A stretch of 64,000 nt of DNA, from NCBI GenBank assembly GCA_032622095.1, contig CP136064.1, forward strand, positions 248,095,827 to 248,159,826, read 5' to 3'. The notes below the pieces were generated by a model that ran no database searches, was not told where the DNA came from, and saw nothing but the letters and a program-made list of their open reading frames with translations. This DNA is from Siphonodentalium dalli (lineage: Eukaryota; Mollusca; Scaphopoda; Gadilida; Siphonodentaliidae). Below are positions 36,066 to 47,745 of the stretch, one piece after another (position 1 is the stretch's first letter; every line of letters begins with the position of its first letter). The position numbers were made by a program, and so were the translations under genes.

Positions 36066-36949
36066 AAGTAAAACCTCCCCAAACTGAATGCTCTTCGGAT
36101 CGGCCCTTCTCTTCAGTTTAGAGAGGTGTTCAGTTTATAGAAAATCGCGTTAAGATCTGAATGTATTGACGTCATTACTAAGAGTTGTCGAAGAACAACC
36201 AACTCATTATTGAATTTAACTTTTTTCAATAAAGTACCGAAATAAAATATAAATAACATAGATAAAACATGGTATAATAAGAATTAAAACATGGTATATT
36301 AATAAGACATAATACATGTACCGATATATAGATACATGTAAGACTGGAAACGATACATTTTATGGTGATTCGAAAATGTTGCTGACAATATTAATGTAGT
36401 GCATATATTCTAGTTTCATACTGTTGAATATGCATACTGCCGAATTTAATTAGCATGTCTTTGTTCGGCATTATAACAGCAGGTGTTACATTAGATAACA
36501 CATTGAGTGAACAATGGTGACTTCACAGAGAATAGAGCACCCACACTATGTTTTTATATCAATCATCGCGCTGAGGTGGACTCTTATTTTTGTGACCACT
36601 GTCGAAACAAAACACTAATGAAGCTCACTAAAAGTTCTCATTGGCAGTGTATTGTCACCAAAACAGTTTTAATCAACCTGTCACAATGAATGAGCCATCA
36701 CGAAAACAATCGCTCAGAGTTTAATGTAGACCAGATATTTAAAGGAACCCCAGTTTTTCACCAAAGCCAATAAGTGCTCAGCGTCAAGTATGTCAAATCT
36801 ACAGCACGTGTGCTTCGGAAAAGAGAGTTTCCAAATTATAGAGGTAATTTTATGTGAGAATGCACTTGGGTGAATTCGGGACCGGACAAATTGTTCGGAA
36901 AGGAGAGGGATTTGGTTTATAGAGGGTCCGGTTTGAAGAGGTTTTACTG
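36066..36949. mobile_element. Tc1/mariner (pogo-like) non-autonomous element
   Basis: Ends AAGTAAAACCTCCCCAAACT and GGTTTGAAGAGGTTTTACTG, each flanked by TA (36064-36065 and 36950-36951). CAGTAAAACCTCT-type termini are common in pogo/Tigger-like elements. No transposase frame was recognised. Confidence 0.75.
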
Positions 36950-37125
36950 TACATATTTTATTAAGAAAATATATACATGACCCCGAGATCGGCGCACAGC
37001 ATCAAGCATGGTCGTTAATATGTCAGAATGGATGGAGGCACTGTCTCAGTATGATGTGTTCATTGCTCCGTATGTATGTGAATAAATTATTATTTCTTTC
37101 CAAAATTGGCATGTTATGATCAGAA

Positions 37126-37891
37126 TAGGGCCCTCCGAATCTGGGGTTCACATTTCAAATCTCGAATCAAATCGGGCATAAGATTTTAAATTGCATCGAA
37201 TCTTGAATCAAATCATTGTCTCGAGTGTATCAAGTCTGAAGAGATGGATAATGAACAGTTCTGGACACATTTAAATTTATAGCCGTAATGAATAGGAAAA
37301 CCTCATAATAAGTAATCGTCAATGGATTTTGTAAAATTGTAAAATTACATACATAACCATATTAGTGTGTCTCCTGCGCAATATTAGAGCAATAGACTTT
37401 ATAATATGCGAAGAACAAGAAATACAGTAAACTATAAAATGCAGCTCATTTTCGTCAAAAATACTGATGGATGTGAATCATGGATGGGGTTAACTCTTTA
37501 TAATGTGCTTCCGAACTTTCATAATTGGCAAACTCTGTGCGGTCTACTGAAACATGCAATATACAGAACGGAGACTGGTGAGGTTTTCAATGAATGGGTT
37601 TGTATGTAATTCTGCTGTGAATACCGGAGTCCCGTTTGGCTTACTTCATTCTTATAAAGATTGGGCATTCTATATATAGGTCATTTCTGGCAGTGTTATC
37701 TGTTTGTTTGATCGTTCGTAAGGCTCGCAACGTTTCTTAGCACAAGAGCTGTGTGGTTTGTACTATGTAGTCAAAAGAAGCAATGGAAATACACCTGATG
37801 GAAAATATTTGATAACATTTGAATCCAGGGAAGCCGATATCGAATCGAATCAGATGAAAGATTCCGAATCGGATTGATTCGCAGGGCCCTA
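37126..37891. mobile_element. hAT-type element B2
   Basis: TAGGGCCCTCCGAATCTGGG to GATTCGCAGGGCCCTA, with the same ends as B1. The flanks GATCAGAA and GATCGGAA are an 8-bp duplication with one mismatch. Internally deleted (766 bp); no transposase seen. Confidence 0.9.
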
Positions 37892-38384
37892 GATCGGAAT
37901 GGCAAACTGAGAGCCATAATTCATTGCAATTCCGATGCATCACATTTTAAAGTTCATGATGATATGTGTCGTTTGGGAGGATGCTATGCGATGCAAAAAC
38001 AATTCATGTATGCAGAGTTATCAATGATATCCAACTTTTCCCCTAAAAACTTCCAATCTGGGCAGATGTGGGGAATATTTTAGCTACCGGTATTATAGTC
38101 TACTTCTAATACATAGCCATGCATTTTGCTCATTTTAGTTAGGTCTTTTAATTTTATTATACTTCAATGAATATGCTGACGTGCACTGATCAATAAGAAT
38201 ATGCATGTACACTAAAAATTATTAAGTGGTTAGTTGTCACAGCCATCAGCTGCCAAAAATTTTCATCGCAAATTGATTGTAAAATCGCGATTTGCATCAT
38301 GACGGTCTGAATCATTGCAGCCTTAACTGCAATGTCCCTTAACTCAGATCAATCTTGAAAGTCGGTATTGATTCCCCCCCCCAT

Positions 38385-38460
38385 GTTGGGATTCGAACCC
38401 ATGCCAATCTTGTCTAGCCCAGACTGCGATGATGGTATCTGTAACCTAATGACCTAAAAA
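38385..38460 (-). other. tRNA-like / SINE-like remnant
   Basis: On the minus strand a B-box-like GGGTTCGAATCCCA sits in a tRNA-like context. The A-box and cloverleaf are not convincing, so this is more likely a SINE head or decayed tRNA than a functional tRNA. Confidence 0.3.
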
Positions 38461-38713
38461 AAAAGGAAGCCCTTTCACCGACAGTTAACACTGGAGCTTC
38501 CTGAAATTTTGCGAAAACCCTGTGATAATGTATTCTTTTATATATTGGAGTCTCCCATAGGGAACCTCGCATATATAAGAGAATACATTGGCCTAACAAT
38601 ATTTACATTGACCTTGTAAACCAGTGCATTCTCTTATATATGTGAGGCTCCCTATGGGAGACTCGCATATATAACAGAATGCACTGGTACAGGATCTTTA
38701 TTGCTCCACGAAC

Positions 38714-40292
38714 CAGACCTGTTTAATGCCTAAAAATCTGTCAGGGAGATTCTGCTCCTTCAGTCAGGGAGATTTGGGTCTTGTCAGGGAGATTACAAAT
38801 TTCAGCCAAAAAGTTACATTTTCACTATTTCTTCATTTGAAAATTGGTGGGTGGTGATTTTAAAACAGTTAAATGTAATTAATCTTCACTTTGCACATTT
38901 CTGATAAATTTTTTTTAATATTTTTCTTTGATTATTTATTTCATAATATCAGTGCATAGCGTTATAACATTTAACTCTTTCGCTGCCACCCCGCCACACG
39001 GACATACTCCCCAGTGCCAATCATTCTGGGTGTAAATACAAGTATTTTATGTATATGTGGGTAATGCAATGACTATCGGGTAATTATCTGTGTATTTAGT
39101 TGAATCTTCACATGTGGGTATATATGACAATGACCTATCGCCTGCCCCGACGTGGAGACCCAGTCAAGGTCATAGATGTCACGTGCCATTGGCGGCCATC
39201 TTGGATTTGCTTTAATTTTAGTTTTTCGGTAATTTTTTTCAATTCATATATGACTAAATGTTTGTTTTTTGTTCTAGTGTTCCATTAATTAATGCTTCAC
39301 CAGTTAATCATATTCTGGCTACTATTCCGTATTTTTCACCGACCTCATTCCGACAGAATATTTGGACGCTAAACTGATCAGCAGAAAGTAGGCCGCCAAG
39401 TCAATTATGATGTTTATTGTCCACTCATATATCGCATCCCACCAAAAGTTAATTTGTCAATGGTATATTCTGGCTCGGACTGTACTCATAGAACTTCAGG
39501 AGTAGCATGACTTTGACTGACCTTTCTTCTAAATTGTCAGCGCACACCAGCACTCTACATAAAATAAATGAACCCCCGTTGTAATGCAACAAAATAATAT
39601 AATTACGACCCGTAAACCAGGTGCACCCTGAACTCGCATAAATGTGTATTTGGCAGCGACTGGGTAACTCGCATTTATGCGAGCTTGGCATCGAAAGAGT
39701 TAAAACCAAGAAAATTCTTCGGCCCACGAATCCCTATACTTGGAGTCATATCGGCATCGTTTCGATGGACTATCAACAACTTCATCACTGTCATTTCGGC
39801 AGCATTTCGCCGAATTAAAACACCGGACATTTCTAAATTTAACACCAGAACTAGTAAACTAGAAATTCTAGAATGATTTATTGCGGAAATAAACCCAACC
39901 CCAGTATATATATCCTGTGCATTTATTTACTAACACGCCGTGTTTGGGTGCTTATAGAAATTATTGATCCCCAAAGAAAAACTGCCATATATTCAATTAA
40001 TTTCTTTTGAAAGAGTGCGAGTCATTAGTCGCGACAAAGAAGCAGTGGAATAAACGCCAGAGGCAGGCCACGGTGTCTACTCCGGTTATCAATGGAGAAC
40101 ACCTGATCTCGGCAAATCTCATTCACGCGTTGTTTCAATTGAAAACACTTCCGCGTTCTGAGAATTTTGACATTAAATTTTTTGTTGTTGATTTGATTGA
40201 AACCGTGTGATTACAAGCTTAATCCGGGAGCGCGGGAGATGAGGCCTCAAACCAGTAGTCTCCCGCACGATCCAGGAGATTAAACAGGTCTG
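38714..40292. mobile_element. hAT-type element C (1.6 kb), nested in a TTAA-2 MITE
   Basis: CAGACCTGTTTAAT to ATTAAACAGGTCTG, flanks CCACGAAC and CCACCAAC (8 bp, one mismatch). Repeated GTCAGGGAGAT near the left end. Inside lies a TTAA-flanked element (38975-39699). Short open stretches at 39685-39876 and 40007-40210 were not recognised. Confidence 0.82.
38975..39699. mobile_element. TTAA-10 element inside hAT-type C
   Basis: TTAA CTCTTTCGCTGCCA against TGGCATCGAAAGAG TTAA. 725 bp; a TTTATGCGAG/CTCGCATAAA inverted pair lies near the right end. Confidence 0.75.
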
Positions 40293-40325
40293 CCACCAAC
40301 CCAGTTCACATCATGAAAGGGTTAA

Positions 40326-40900
40326 GCTACATATCAGTCTGAACATGGGTTTGAAGTGTGTCGCAGAACAAACTTACCGTTATTAGAACAATACAATGCA
40401 TTTCCTCCAAAATTGTAAACATAGGTTATGATTATCAGTATCAACCAGGGAAACTCCAATTGGACCCCCTATGAACTTAATATTTCCTTATCACAGTGTC
40501 CCAGGTCTCTTTCCCAATGGGGGTATCCATGATGTGTCAACCTTAAAAAATCAATAGTCTTTATGTTATAAGTTTGGAATTCTGAGTATTAAAAAGATTA
40601 GTGTTAAAATAAATCCATCAATTTAGAAATAGTAACACACATACCAGTCTTGTATGAATGTTGTTCATGTGGCATTTCATTTTTTATAACTTGTTTTTTT
40701 TTTCGCTCAAAGGTAGGGGAAGTGGGAGGAAATAAAAATAAAATTTGTATAATATATTTTTTTAATTTAAATTGTCAAAAAATAGGGTCTGGAGATATAA
40801 AATATTTGCTGTATAATAATCTCCTCATCTAAAACAAGCCACCAGATCACCTATGGCTATGTTTTGTTTGTGTCCACTTGTACAAGCAAATATATTAATC
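40326..40900. other. AT-rich sequence, nothing recognised
   Basis: No repeat or gene was recognised between the TTAA-2/hAT-C composite and core-B. Confidence 0.45.
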
Positions 40901-40907
40901 TTTTTTT

Positions 40908-42352
40908 GTCGAGTTTTTTTCCAAAACTCGACTTATAGTTTGATGGGGGACGGTGGGCGGGCGGGCGGCGGACGGGCGGCCTGTTTTGCTTATAACTCAA
41001 CCGTTTATTGACGGATTAAAAACAATTTTGGTGTGTGAGTACATAGCCATGCACGTAAGCTGCCTGGTCCGATAAAATTTGATAGAGTTATGGCCCTTAA
41101 TTAGTCATTTTTCACGAATTTTCAGCTCGTTAGCGCGATAACTTCAACAAACGTTATCCGATTTGATTGAAATTTGTTATATAGGTGTCTCCCAAGAATA
41201 TCTCGGTCGAGTTCGAAAACCGGCCAGGTCCAATAAAATTTGATAGAGTTATGGATGGCCCTTTGCCATTTTTCACTGATTTTAGGCTCGTTAGCGCGAT
41301 AACTTCAACAAACGTTATCCGATTTGATTGAAATTTGGTATATAGGTGTCTCCCAAGAATATCTCGGATGAGTTCGAAAACCAGCCTGGTCCGATAAAAT
41401 TTGATAGAGTTATGGCCCTTAATTAGTCATTTTTCACGAATTTTCAGCTCGTTAGCGCGATAACTTCAACAAACGTTATCCGATTTGATTGAAATTTGGT
41501 ATATAGGTGTCTCCCAAGAATATCTCGGATGAGTTCGAAAACCAGCCTGGTCCAATAAAATTTGATAGAGTTATGGCCCTTAATTAGTCATTTTTCACGA
41601 ATTTTCAGCTCGTTAGCGCGATAACTTCAACAAACGTTATCCGATTTGATTGAAATTTGTTATATAGGTGTCTCCCAAGAATATCTCGGTCGAGTTCGAA
41701 AACCGGCCAGGTCCAATAAAATTTGATAGAGTTATGGCCCTTAATTAGTCATTTTTTCGCAAATTTTCAGGTCGTTAGCGCGATAATTTAACAAACATCA
41801 TCCTATTTGATTGAAATTTTGATATATAGGTGTCTCCCAAGAATACCTCGGACGAGTTAGAAAACCGGCCCGGTCCGATAAAATTTGATAGAGTTATGGT
41901 CCTTATGTAGTCATTTTGTACGAATTTTGAGCTCGTTAGCGCGATAACTTCAACATACGTCATCCGATTCAACTAAAATTTGGTATATAAGTGTCTTCCA
42001 ATAATTTCCTGGACGAGTTCGAAAACCAGCCTGGCCCGATAATATTTTATAGAGTTATGGCCCTTAATTAGTCATTTTTCGTGAATTTTTAGCTCGTTAG
42101 CGCTATAACTTCAACAAACGTCCTCCGATTTGTTTAAAATTTGGAATAGACATACTTGCCAAGAATATTTCGGACGAGTTCGAAAACCAGCCTGGCCCGA
42201 TAAAATTTGATGGAGTTATGGCCCTTAATTAAGTCATTTTTCGATTTTACCTATTAATTATTCTACCGATACTGATGCACACCATTTGGCGGTAGCCACT
42301 GGTGGTAAGCCACCGAAAACGAGACACAGCATCTCTGATGCCACCTCTTGTT
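40908..42352 (+). mobile_element. Core-B element: hairpin-capped, 161-bp core repeats
   Basis: Left hairpin TCGAGTTTTTTTCCAAAACT CGA, then a G-rich leader (GGCGGGCGGGCGGCGG). Core units start at 41130, 41291, 41452, 41613, 41775, 41936 and 42097, a period of 161. Each contains CTCGTTAGCGCGATAACTTC, TTGAAATTTGGTATATAGGT and GATAGAGTTATGGCCCTTAA. The right part has short inverted repeats (GGTGGTAAGCCACC) and ends CCACCTCTTGTTTT. Confidence 0.88.
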
Positions 42353-42639
42353 TTAATTTATATGTCTGGTTTAATATTCCCATTCGCGGAGGGAAAAAAA
42401 ACCGAAAGATAAGATATAATATATATTTTTTGACAAACAGCTTTTTTTTGGTAGGAAAATACATAAACCAAGTAATAAAAAATAAAATACCTTACATGTA
42501 TTATATAAATCAATGTTAGTGAAAATGCTTTTACATGTAGTAGTTTATTCAGCCCTGTATCTGCAAACATTTTCCAGACCACCCCCATATATTGTGTTGG
42601 GCCTGTTGGCACTTGTGTGACATTATAAAGCGGCTGAAA

Positions 42640-42695
42640 CTAAGCATATTGAGGTCCACAGAGGGTGAATTTGGTGATGCTAACCCACTATGCAT
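42640..42695. mobile_element. FB-1 left-module fragment
   Basis: TGAGGTCCACAGAGGGTGAA and GGTGATGCTAACCC, then unrelated sequence. Confidence 0.6.
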
Positions 42696-42699
42696 CAGA

Positions 42700-43075
42700 G
42701 CAGGTCAAGTGTTGAGTTTCTCGCAAAAGTGCAGTGAATTGTTTATAAGCAGAGTCATGATATTGCTTCATTTCCTTAAAAAAAAAAAAAAATTACAACT
42801 TGCTGAGAATGCTGTTCCCAAAATTTCCCTTCTAAAAATAAACATTTTAATTTTTATATAATATACTTGGTTTGGACTTCAGATAACATCAGGTGGTGCA
42901 ATTGCTTAACAATTAAGTAGTTTTCTGTGTATGTTCATCTAAACTTTCTGGAAACCCTTTAACTGCTAAAGGGAATATGTATCATTCCACATCAACCCAT
43001 GTGGGTTTGTTTACAAACAATGTTCAAAGCATACATAGCCAACTAAATAAAATGTGGCATCTTGTGTATAGATCT
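42700..43075. other. Nothing recognised
   Basis: Includes a 14-A run at about 42779-42792; no gene or element ends seen. Confidence 0.4.
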
Positions 43076-43079
43076 TATC

Positions 43080-43327
43080 CAAGCCTTGAAATAGGGTGTC
43101 TGTCATTTGCAGAATGAGGTCCCCAGAGGGTGAATTTAGTGATACTACCCCGCATAGCGGACTAGCATCACCAAATTCTCAAATCCTCATTCTGCTTACA
43201 CCTCAGCAGAATGATGTTCCCAGAGGGTGAATTTGGTGATGCTAGCCCGCTATGCGGGGGTAGCATCACAAATTCACCCTCTAGGGACCTCATTCTGCAA
43301 ATGACAGACACCCTATTTCAAGGCTTG
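43080..43327. mobile_element. FB-1 foldback element, copy D
   Basis: CAAGCCTTGAAATAG-type ends with two palindromic modules. It is flanked by perfect 8-bp duplications ATCTTATC. Confidence 0.92.
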
Positions 43328-43820
43328 ATCTTATCACGGTACATGTTCTAATCGCAGTAGTATGTGGCCTGCATGTAGCATGTGTACACACTGTGCATTG
43401 ATACTAAATGACAAAAAATACTTCATAATACGAAAGATATGTTGTGAGAATGAAATGCACGCTACGTATGACGTCAACTATGAATGAGCAGAAAGTTGGC
43501 TAAGATCGATTTAAATGAAGCTGACGTACAACGTCGTCAAAGACCCATCATGACATCCAATTTTATTTGAATTGAATTGAAATTTTAATGCATATGACAA
43601 ACATAATAGTCATATTTTGCACAAGATATATAATTTGATGAGTTTTATATTATTGTAATCTGAGAGAGGGGAGATAACATATATGTAAATGTGAGAATGT
43701 CGTGGGATCATCCTATAAAATTTGATTTCAATGAATCAGATGTCCATCAAAATTGGCCAGCTTGTAATGCAATATCTAGCAGTTACAGTGAGAAAGTAAA
43801 AAGAAATATATAAGATACAC
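43328..43820. other. Nothing recognised
   Basis: Intergenic sequence with ordinary composition; no repeat recognised. Confidence 0.4.
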
Positions 43821-43825
43821 CTTAA

Positions 43826-44086
43826 CCCTTCCATGACTGGAGCTGTGCTGGTGCAGCATTAAAGATCCTGTGCCAAGGAATTCTTTTATGTATGCAAGTC
43901 TCCCATAGGGAGCCTCGCATATATAAGAGGATGCACTGGCTTGCAAGGTCAAGGTAAATATTGTTAGGCTAATGTATTCTCTAAAATCTCTTTCCATCAA
44001 TGTATCACATTATTATAATCAATAAATTTGAAAAATGATCAAGGAAATATTGGTTGATACAAAAATCGGTCTTGGCACTGAAAGGG
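43826..44086. mobile_element. Hybrid TTAA element: TTAA-2 left half, TTAA-1 right half
   Basis: It starts TTAA CCCTTCCATGACTGGAG with a TTAA-2 palindrome (43872-43935). Near 43980 it switches to the TTAA-1 tail CCATCAATGTATCACATTAT, ending TTGGCACTGAAAGGG TTAA. Confidence 0.78.
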
Positions 44087-44288
44087 TTAATATCACAAGC
44101 TTCCGGCCATTATAGTGATTCCACTTGAAAAGGGCCACTTGAATGGCCAGAAGCTCGTGATACTAAACTATAAACAAGTCTTAAGGCGTATCCTACTTAT
44201 TTCTTTCAACCATCACAACAGTCTTATATGGCTATTCATACACTTATCCAGTGAGAAAGTTAGCGATGGCCGCTCTCATAACTATTAA

Positions 44289-44709
44289 CCCGTTCATGAT
44301 GGGAGCTGTGCTGGTGCAGCATTAGAGATCCTTTGCCAGTGCATTCTCTTATATACAGTAATGCCCTAAATAATAACTCCTTAACCACAGCAGAATTATG
44401 GGTAACTTTTCAGGATTTAGTCAGAAATATGACTTGTTGCCATTCATCGGAAAGCTCTCACTGAGAGCTTTCCGATGAATGGCAACAAGCCATATTTCCA
44501 ACTAAATCCTGAAAAGTTACCTATAATTCTGCTGTGGTTAAGGAGTTGATTATTTAGGGCTTCTGCTGTGGTTAAGGAGTTGATTATTTAGGGCATTACT
44601 GTATGCAATTGACCGAGTCACCCATAGGGAGCCTCGCATATAGAAGAGAATGCACTGGCTTTCAAGGTCAAGGTAAATAATGTTAGGCCAATGTATTCTC
44701 TAATATAAA
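44289..44709. mobile_element. TTAA-2 MITE, copy g, split by a TA-hairpin
   Basis: TTAA CCCGTTCATGATGGGAG, GTGCAGCATTAGAGATCC and the palindrome, interrupted at 44356-44601. The right end is decayed near AATGTTAGGCCAATGTATTC. Confidence 0.75.
44356..44601. mobile_element. TA-hairpin element, copy 5, nested in a TTAA-2 element
   Basis: CAGTAATGCCCTAAATAATA to GGGCATTACTG flanked by TA, with a ~33-bp tandem duplication of its right end (44533-44600). It interrupts the internal palindrome of a TTAA-2 MITE (TCTCTTATATA before, TATGC after). Confidence 0.88.
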
Positions 44710-44931
44710 TCACAAAGCATTCGAGAGAATAATTTCTTTTTAATCTAAAAGTCAAGACGGCATGTTTTCACTTAATACCTTACGGTTATTTAATTATGAC
44801 AATGGGATTTATTTTTTATCCACCGCTGAAGAAAGAGAAGTTTGTGGCTGTTTGGTATTTAGTACTTCACAGTAAAGGCGGAATTCACTTGAAATATGTT
44901 GCCGATAAAGCGACATTTGCACTGCATTTTT

Positions 44932-47250
44932 AGCTCAACTTTACTTTGTAAAGTTTGAGCTATTGCCATGGCATGGTATCCATCGTCTGTGTGTGTGTGC
45001 ATGTGTGCGTGTGTGATTCGTCAACAATTTCCTTTAGCACGGGCTACAGTTCGTACCTTTTGTCCGATTATTATGAAATTTGTCATGGATGTTGACATTG
45101 ACATGTAGATGGGAACGAGTCATTTTGGGGTCATTTGGAAAAAAAAACATGGCCACCATCGGCCATCTTGAATTTCAAAATTCAATCCATTAGCACGGGC
45201 TACAGGCCGTACTGTTCATCTTATTGTCATGAAATTTGTCATGGATGTTAATATTGACATGTAGATGGGAACGAGTAATTTTGGGGTCATTCGGCCAAAA
45301 AACATGGCCGCCGGCAGCCATCTTAGATTTTACTCTTTGCGTGACTAAATCCTTTGACAATGGCTACAGGTTGTACCTTTGGTCGGATCATCATAAAATT
45401 GACTCTTTGTATGACTAAATCCTTTAGCACGGGCCACAGGTCGTACTGTTCGTCTGATCATCATGAAATTTGTCTTGGATGTTAATATTGACATGTAGAT
45501 GGGAAAGATTAATTTTGGGGTCATTCAGCCAAAAAACATGGCCGCCAGCAGCCATCTTGGATTTTACTCTTTGTATGACTAAATTCTTTAGCACGGGCTA
45601 CAGGTCGTACCTTTAGTGTGATCATCATAAAATTTGTCAAGGATGTTAATATTGACATGTAGATGGGAACGAGTCATTTTGGGGTCATCCGACCATAAAA
45701 CATGGCCACCAGCAGCCATCTTGGATTTTACTCTTTGTATGACTAAATCATTTAGCACGGGCTACAGGTCGTACTTTTAGTCGGATCATCATAAAATGGA
45801 TGTTAACAGTATGTAGATGGGAACGAGTCATTTTGGGGTCATTCGGCCAAAAAACATGGCAGCCATCTTGGATTTACTCTTTGTATGACTAAATCCTTTA
45901 GCACGGGCTACAGGTCGTACCTTTAGTGTGATCATCATAAAATATGTCAGGGATGTTAATATTGACATGTAGATGGGAACGAGTCATTTTGGGGTCATTC
46001 GGCCATAAAACATGGCCACCAGCAGCCATCTTGGATTTTACTCTTTGTATGACTAAATCCTTTAGCACGGGCTACAGGTCGTACCTTTAGTCTAATCATC
46101 ATGAAATTTTTCATGGCTATTGAAATTGGAATGTAGATGAGAAAGAGTCATTTTTGGGTTATTCTGACAAAAAACATGGCCGCCAGCTGCCATCTTTGAT
46201 TTTACTCTGTGTATGACTAAATCCTTTACTGCTCATTTTTATACGCCCTTTTGAAAAAAAAGGCCGTATTATAGTATTGGTCTGTCCGTCCGGGCATCCG
46301 TCCATTAACCTGTTGTCCGGATGATAACTTTAGTTAGAGTCAACCAAATTTAATAAAATTTGGTATGTGGGTTTATTAGCCGAAAAGTAAGTTCAAGTTC
46401 GAATTTGGGTTCCGCCCGCCAATTTTCACCGGAGTTATGCCCCTTATTTGACGTTTTTTGACTTAGAAAATCCTTGAAATTTGTTGTCCGAATGATAACT
46501 TTAGTATAGTTTATCGGAATGAATCCAAATTTGGTATTTTACTTTCTCCCACCAAAACACAGGTCAAGTTCGAACTTGGGTTCTGTCCGACCATTTTTGG
46601 CAGAGTTATGCCCCTTTTTCGACTCAGAAAATTCAGTTTTTCTTATGTTTTTTGGTTTCCGGATGATAACTTGATTTTGGAATGTTTATACGCAAAACCC
46701 TCAAGCTCAAGTCCGAATTTCGTTTTAATCCGATAAATTTTGCGAGAGTTATGGCCCCTTTTTTGACGTAATTTGACTTAGAAAATCCCTGAAATTTGTT
46801 GTCCGGATGATAACTTTAGTTAGAGTGAACCGATTTCAATCAAATTTGGTATGTGGGTTTATTAGGAGACAGCTCAAGTTCGAATTTGGGTCCCGTCCGC
46901 CAATTTTCACCGGAGTTATGCCCCTTATTTGACGTAATTTGACTTAGAAAATCCCTGAAATTTGTTGTCCGGATGATAACTTTACTAGAGCTTATCGGAT
47001 TCAATGATAATTTGGTATATTACTTTCTCCCACCAAAACACAGGTCAAGTTCAAATTTGATTTCCGTCCGCCAATTTTTACCAGAGTTATGCCCCTTTTT
47101 TACCAGTTTCCGCCGACCCAAGAGAGGGCGTATATTGCACGCCCAGCGTAGCTCTTGTTTACACTCCTTTTTAATCACTCTATTCATTGCCAATCACACA
47201 AAAATTACCTTCTTTAAAAAGTTGAGCTACAGTGTCATTGACACTTTCAT
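44932..47250 (+). mobile_element. Core-A element interrupted by a core-C element
   Basis: Left hairpin AGCTCAACTTTACTTTG at 44932, about eight core-A units to 46240, then a core-C element (46241-47159). The core-A tail and right end then resume (AGTTGAGCTACAGTGTCATT, ending 47250). Confidence 0.85.
46241..47159 (+). mobile_element. Core-C element: hairpin-capped, ~166-181-bp core repeats
   Basis: The left end is a hairpin of TACGCCCTTTTG and AAAAGGCCGTA, followed by a CTGTCCGTCC-type leader. Core units start near 46311, 46492, 46660, 46797 and 46963. Each carries TTGTCCGGATGATAACTTTA, CAAATTTGGTAT, CAAGTTCGAATTTGGGTTCC and GGAGTTATGCCCCTT. The right end has GGGCGTATATTGCACGCCC (hairpin) and CTCTTGTTT. 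Confidence 0.85.
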
Positions 47251-47562
47251 TGGGTCATGCGGGCAAAAAACATGGCCGCCAGCAGCCATCTTGGATTTTA
47301 CTCTTTGTATGACTAAATCCTTTAGCACGGGCTACAGGTCGTACCTTTAGTCTGATTATCATAAATTTTGTCATAGATGTTAATAATGACATGTAGATGG
47401 GAACGAGTCATTTTGGGGTCATTCGGCCAAAAAACATGGCCGTCAGCAGCCATCTTGGATTTTACTTTGTGTATGACTAAATCCTTTACTGCTCATTTTT
47501 TACACTCCTAAAAAATTACCTTCTTTACAAAGTTGAGCTACAGTGTCATTGACACTTTCATT
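47251..47562 (+). mobile_element. Second core-A unit plus right end in tandem
   Basis: Directly after the first right terminus come another two core-A units and a second complete right end (hairpin GTGTCATTGACAC, TTTCAT, ending 47562). This copy also preserves the uninterrupted T-tract site that is occupied by core-C in the neighbouring copy. Confidence 0.8.
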
Positions 47563-47745
47563 ATGAATAATTTTGACATTGCAAATTAGAATGAAGGTAA
47601 CTATATTGTGTTTCTTGATTTTCAGTGTCAGACTGCAGGTTTACTGTCGCTAATTTTGTTTTTTGCTGATGTGACGGTAAAACCAGTAGTCTACCAATGA
47701 AAATCCCCTAATTAAATTTCATCACCACTACTCTTATGTCTGTAA

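Larger units (their letters stand above)
38489..40321. mobile_element. TTAA-2 MITE, copy f, split by hAT-type C
   Basis: The left part has ACTGGAGCTTCCTGAAATTT and two palindromes (38523-38592, 38620-38688). The right tail ATCATGAAAGGG TTAA resumes at 40293 after the 1.6-kb hAT-type insertion. Confidence 0.8.

Noticed and set aside
38385-38460. Functional tRNA gene.
   Set aside because: Only the B-box is good; the stems and A-box do not form a convincing cloverleaf by eye.
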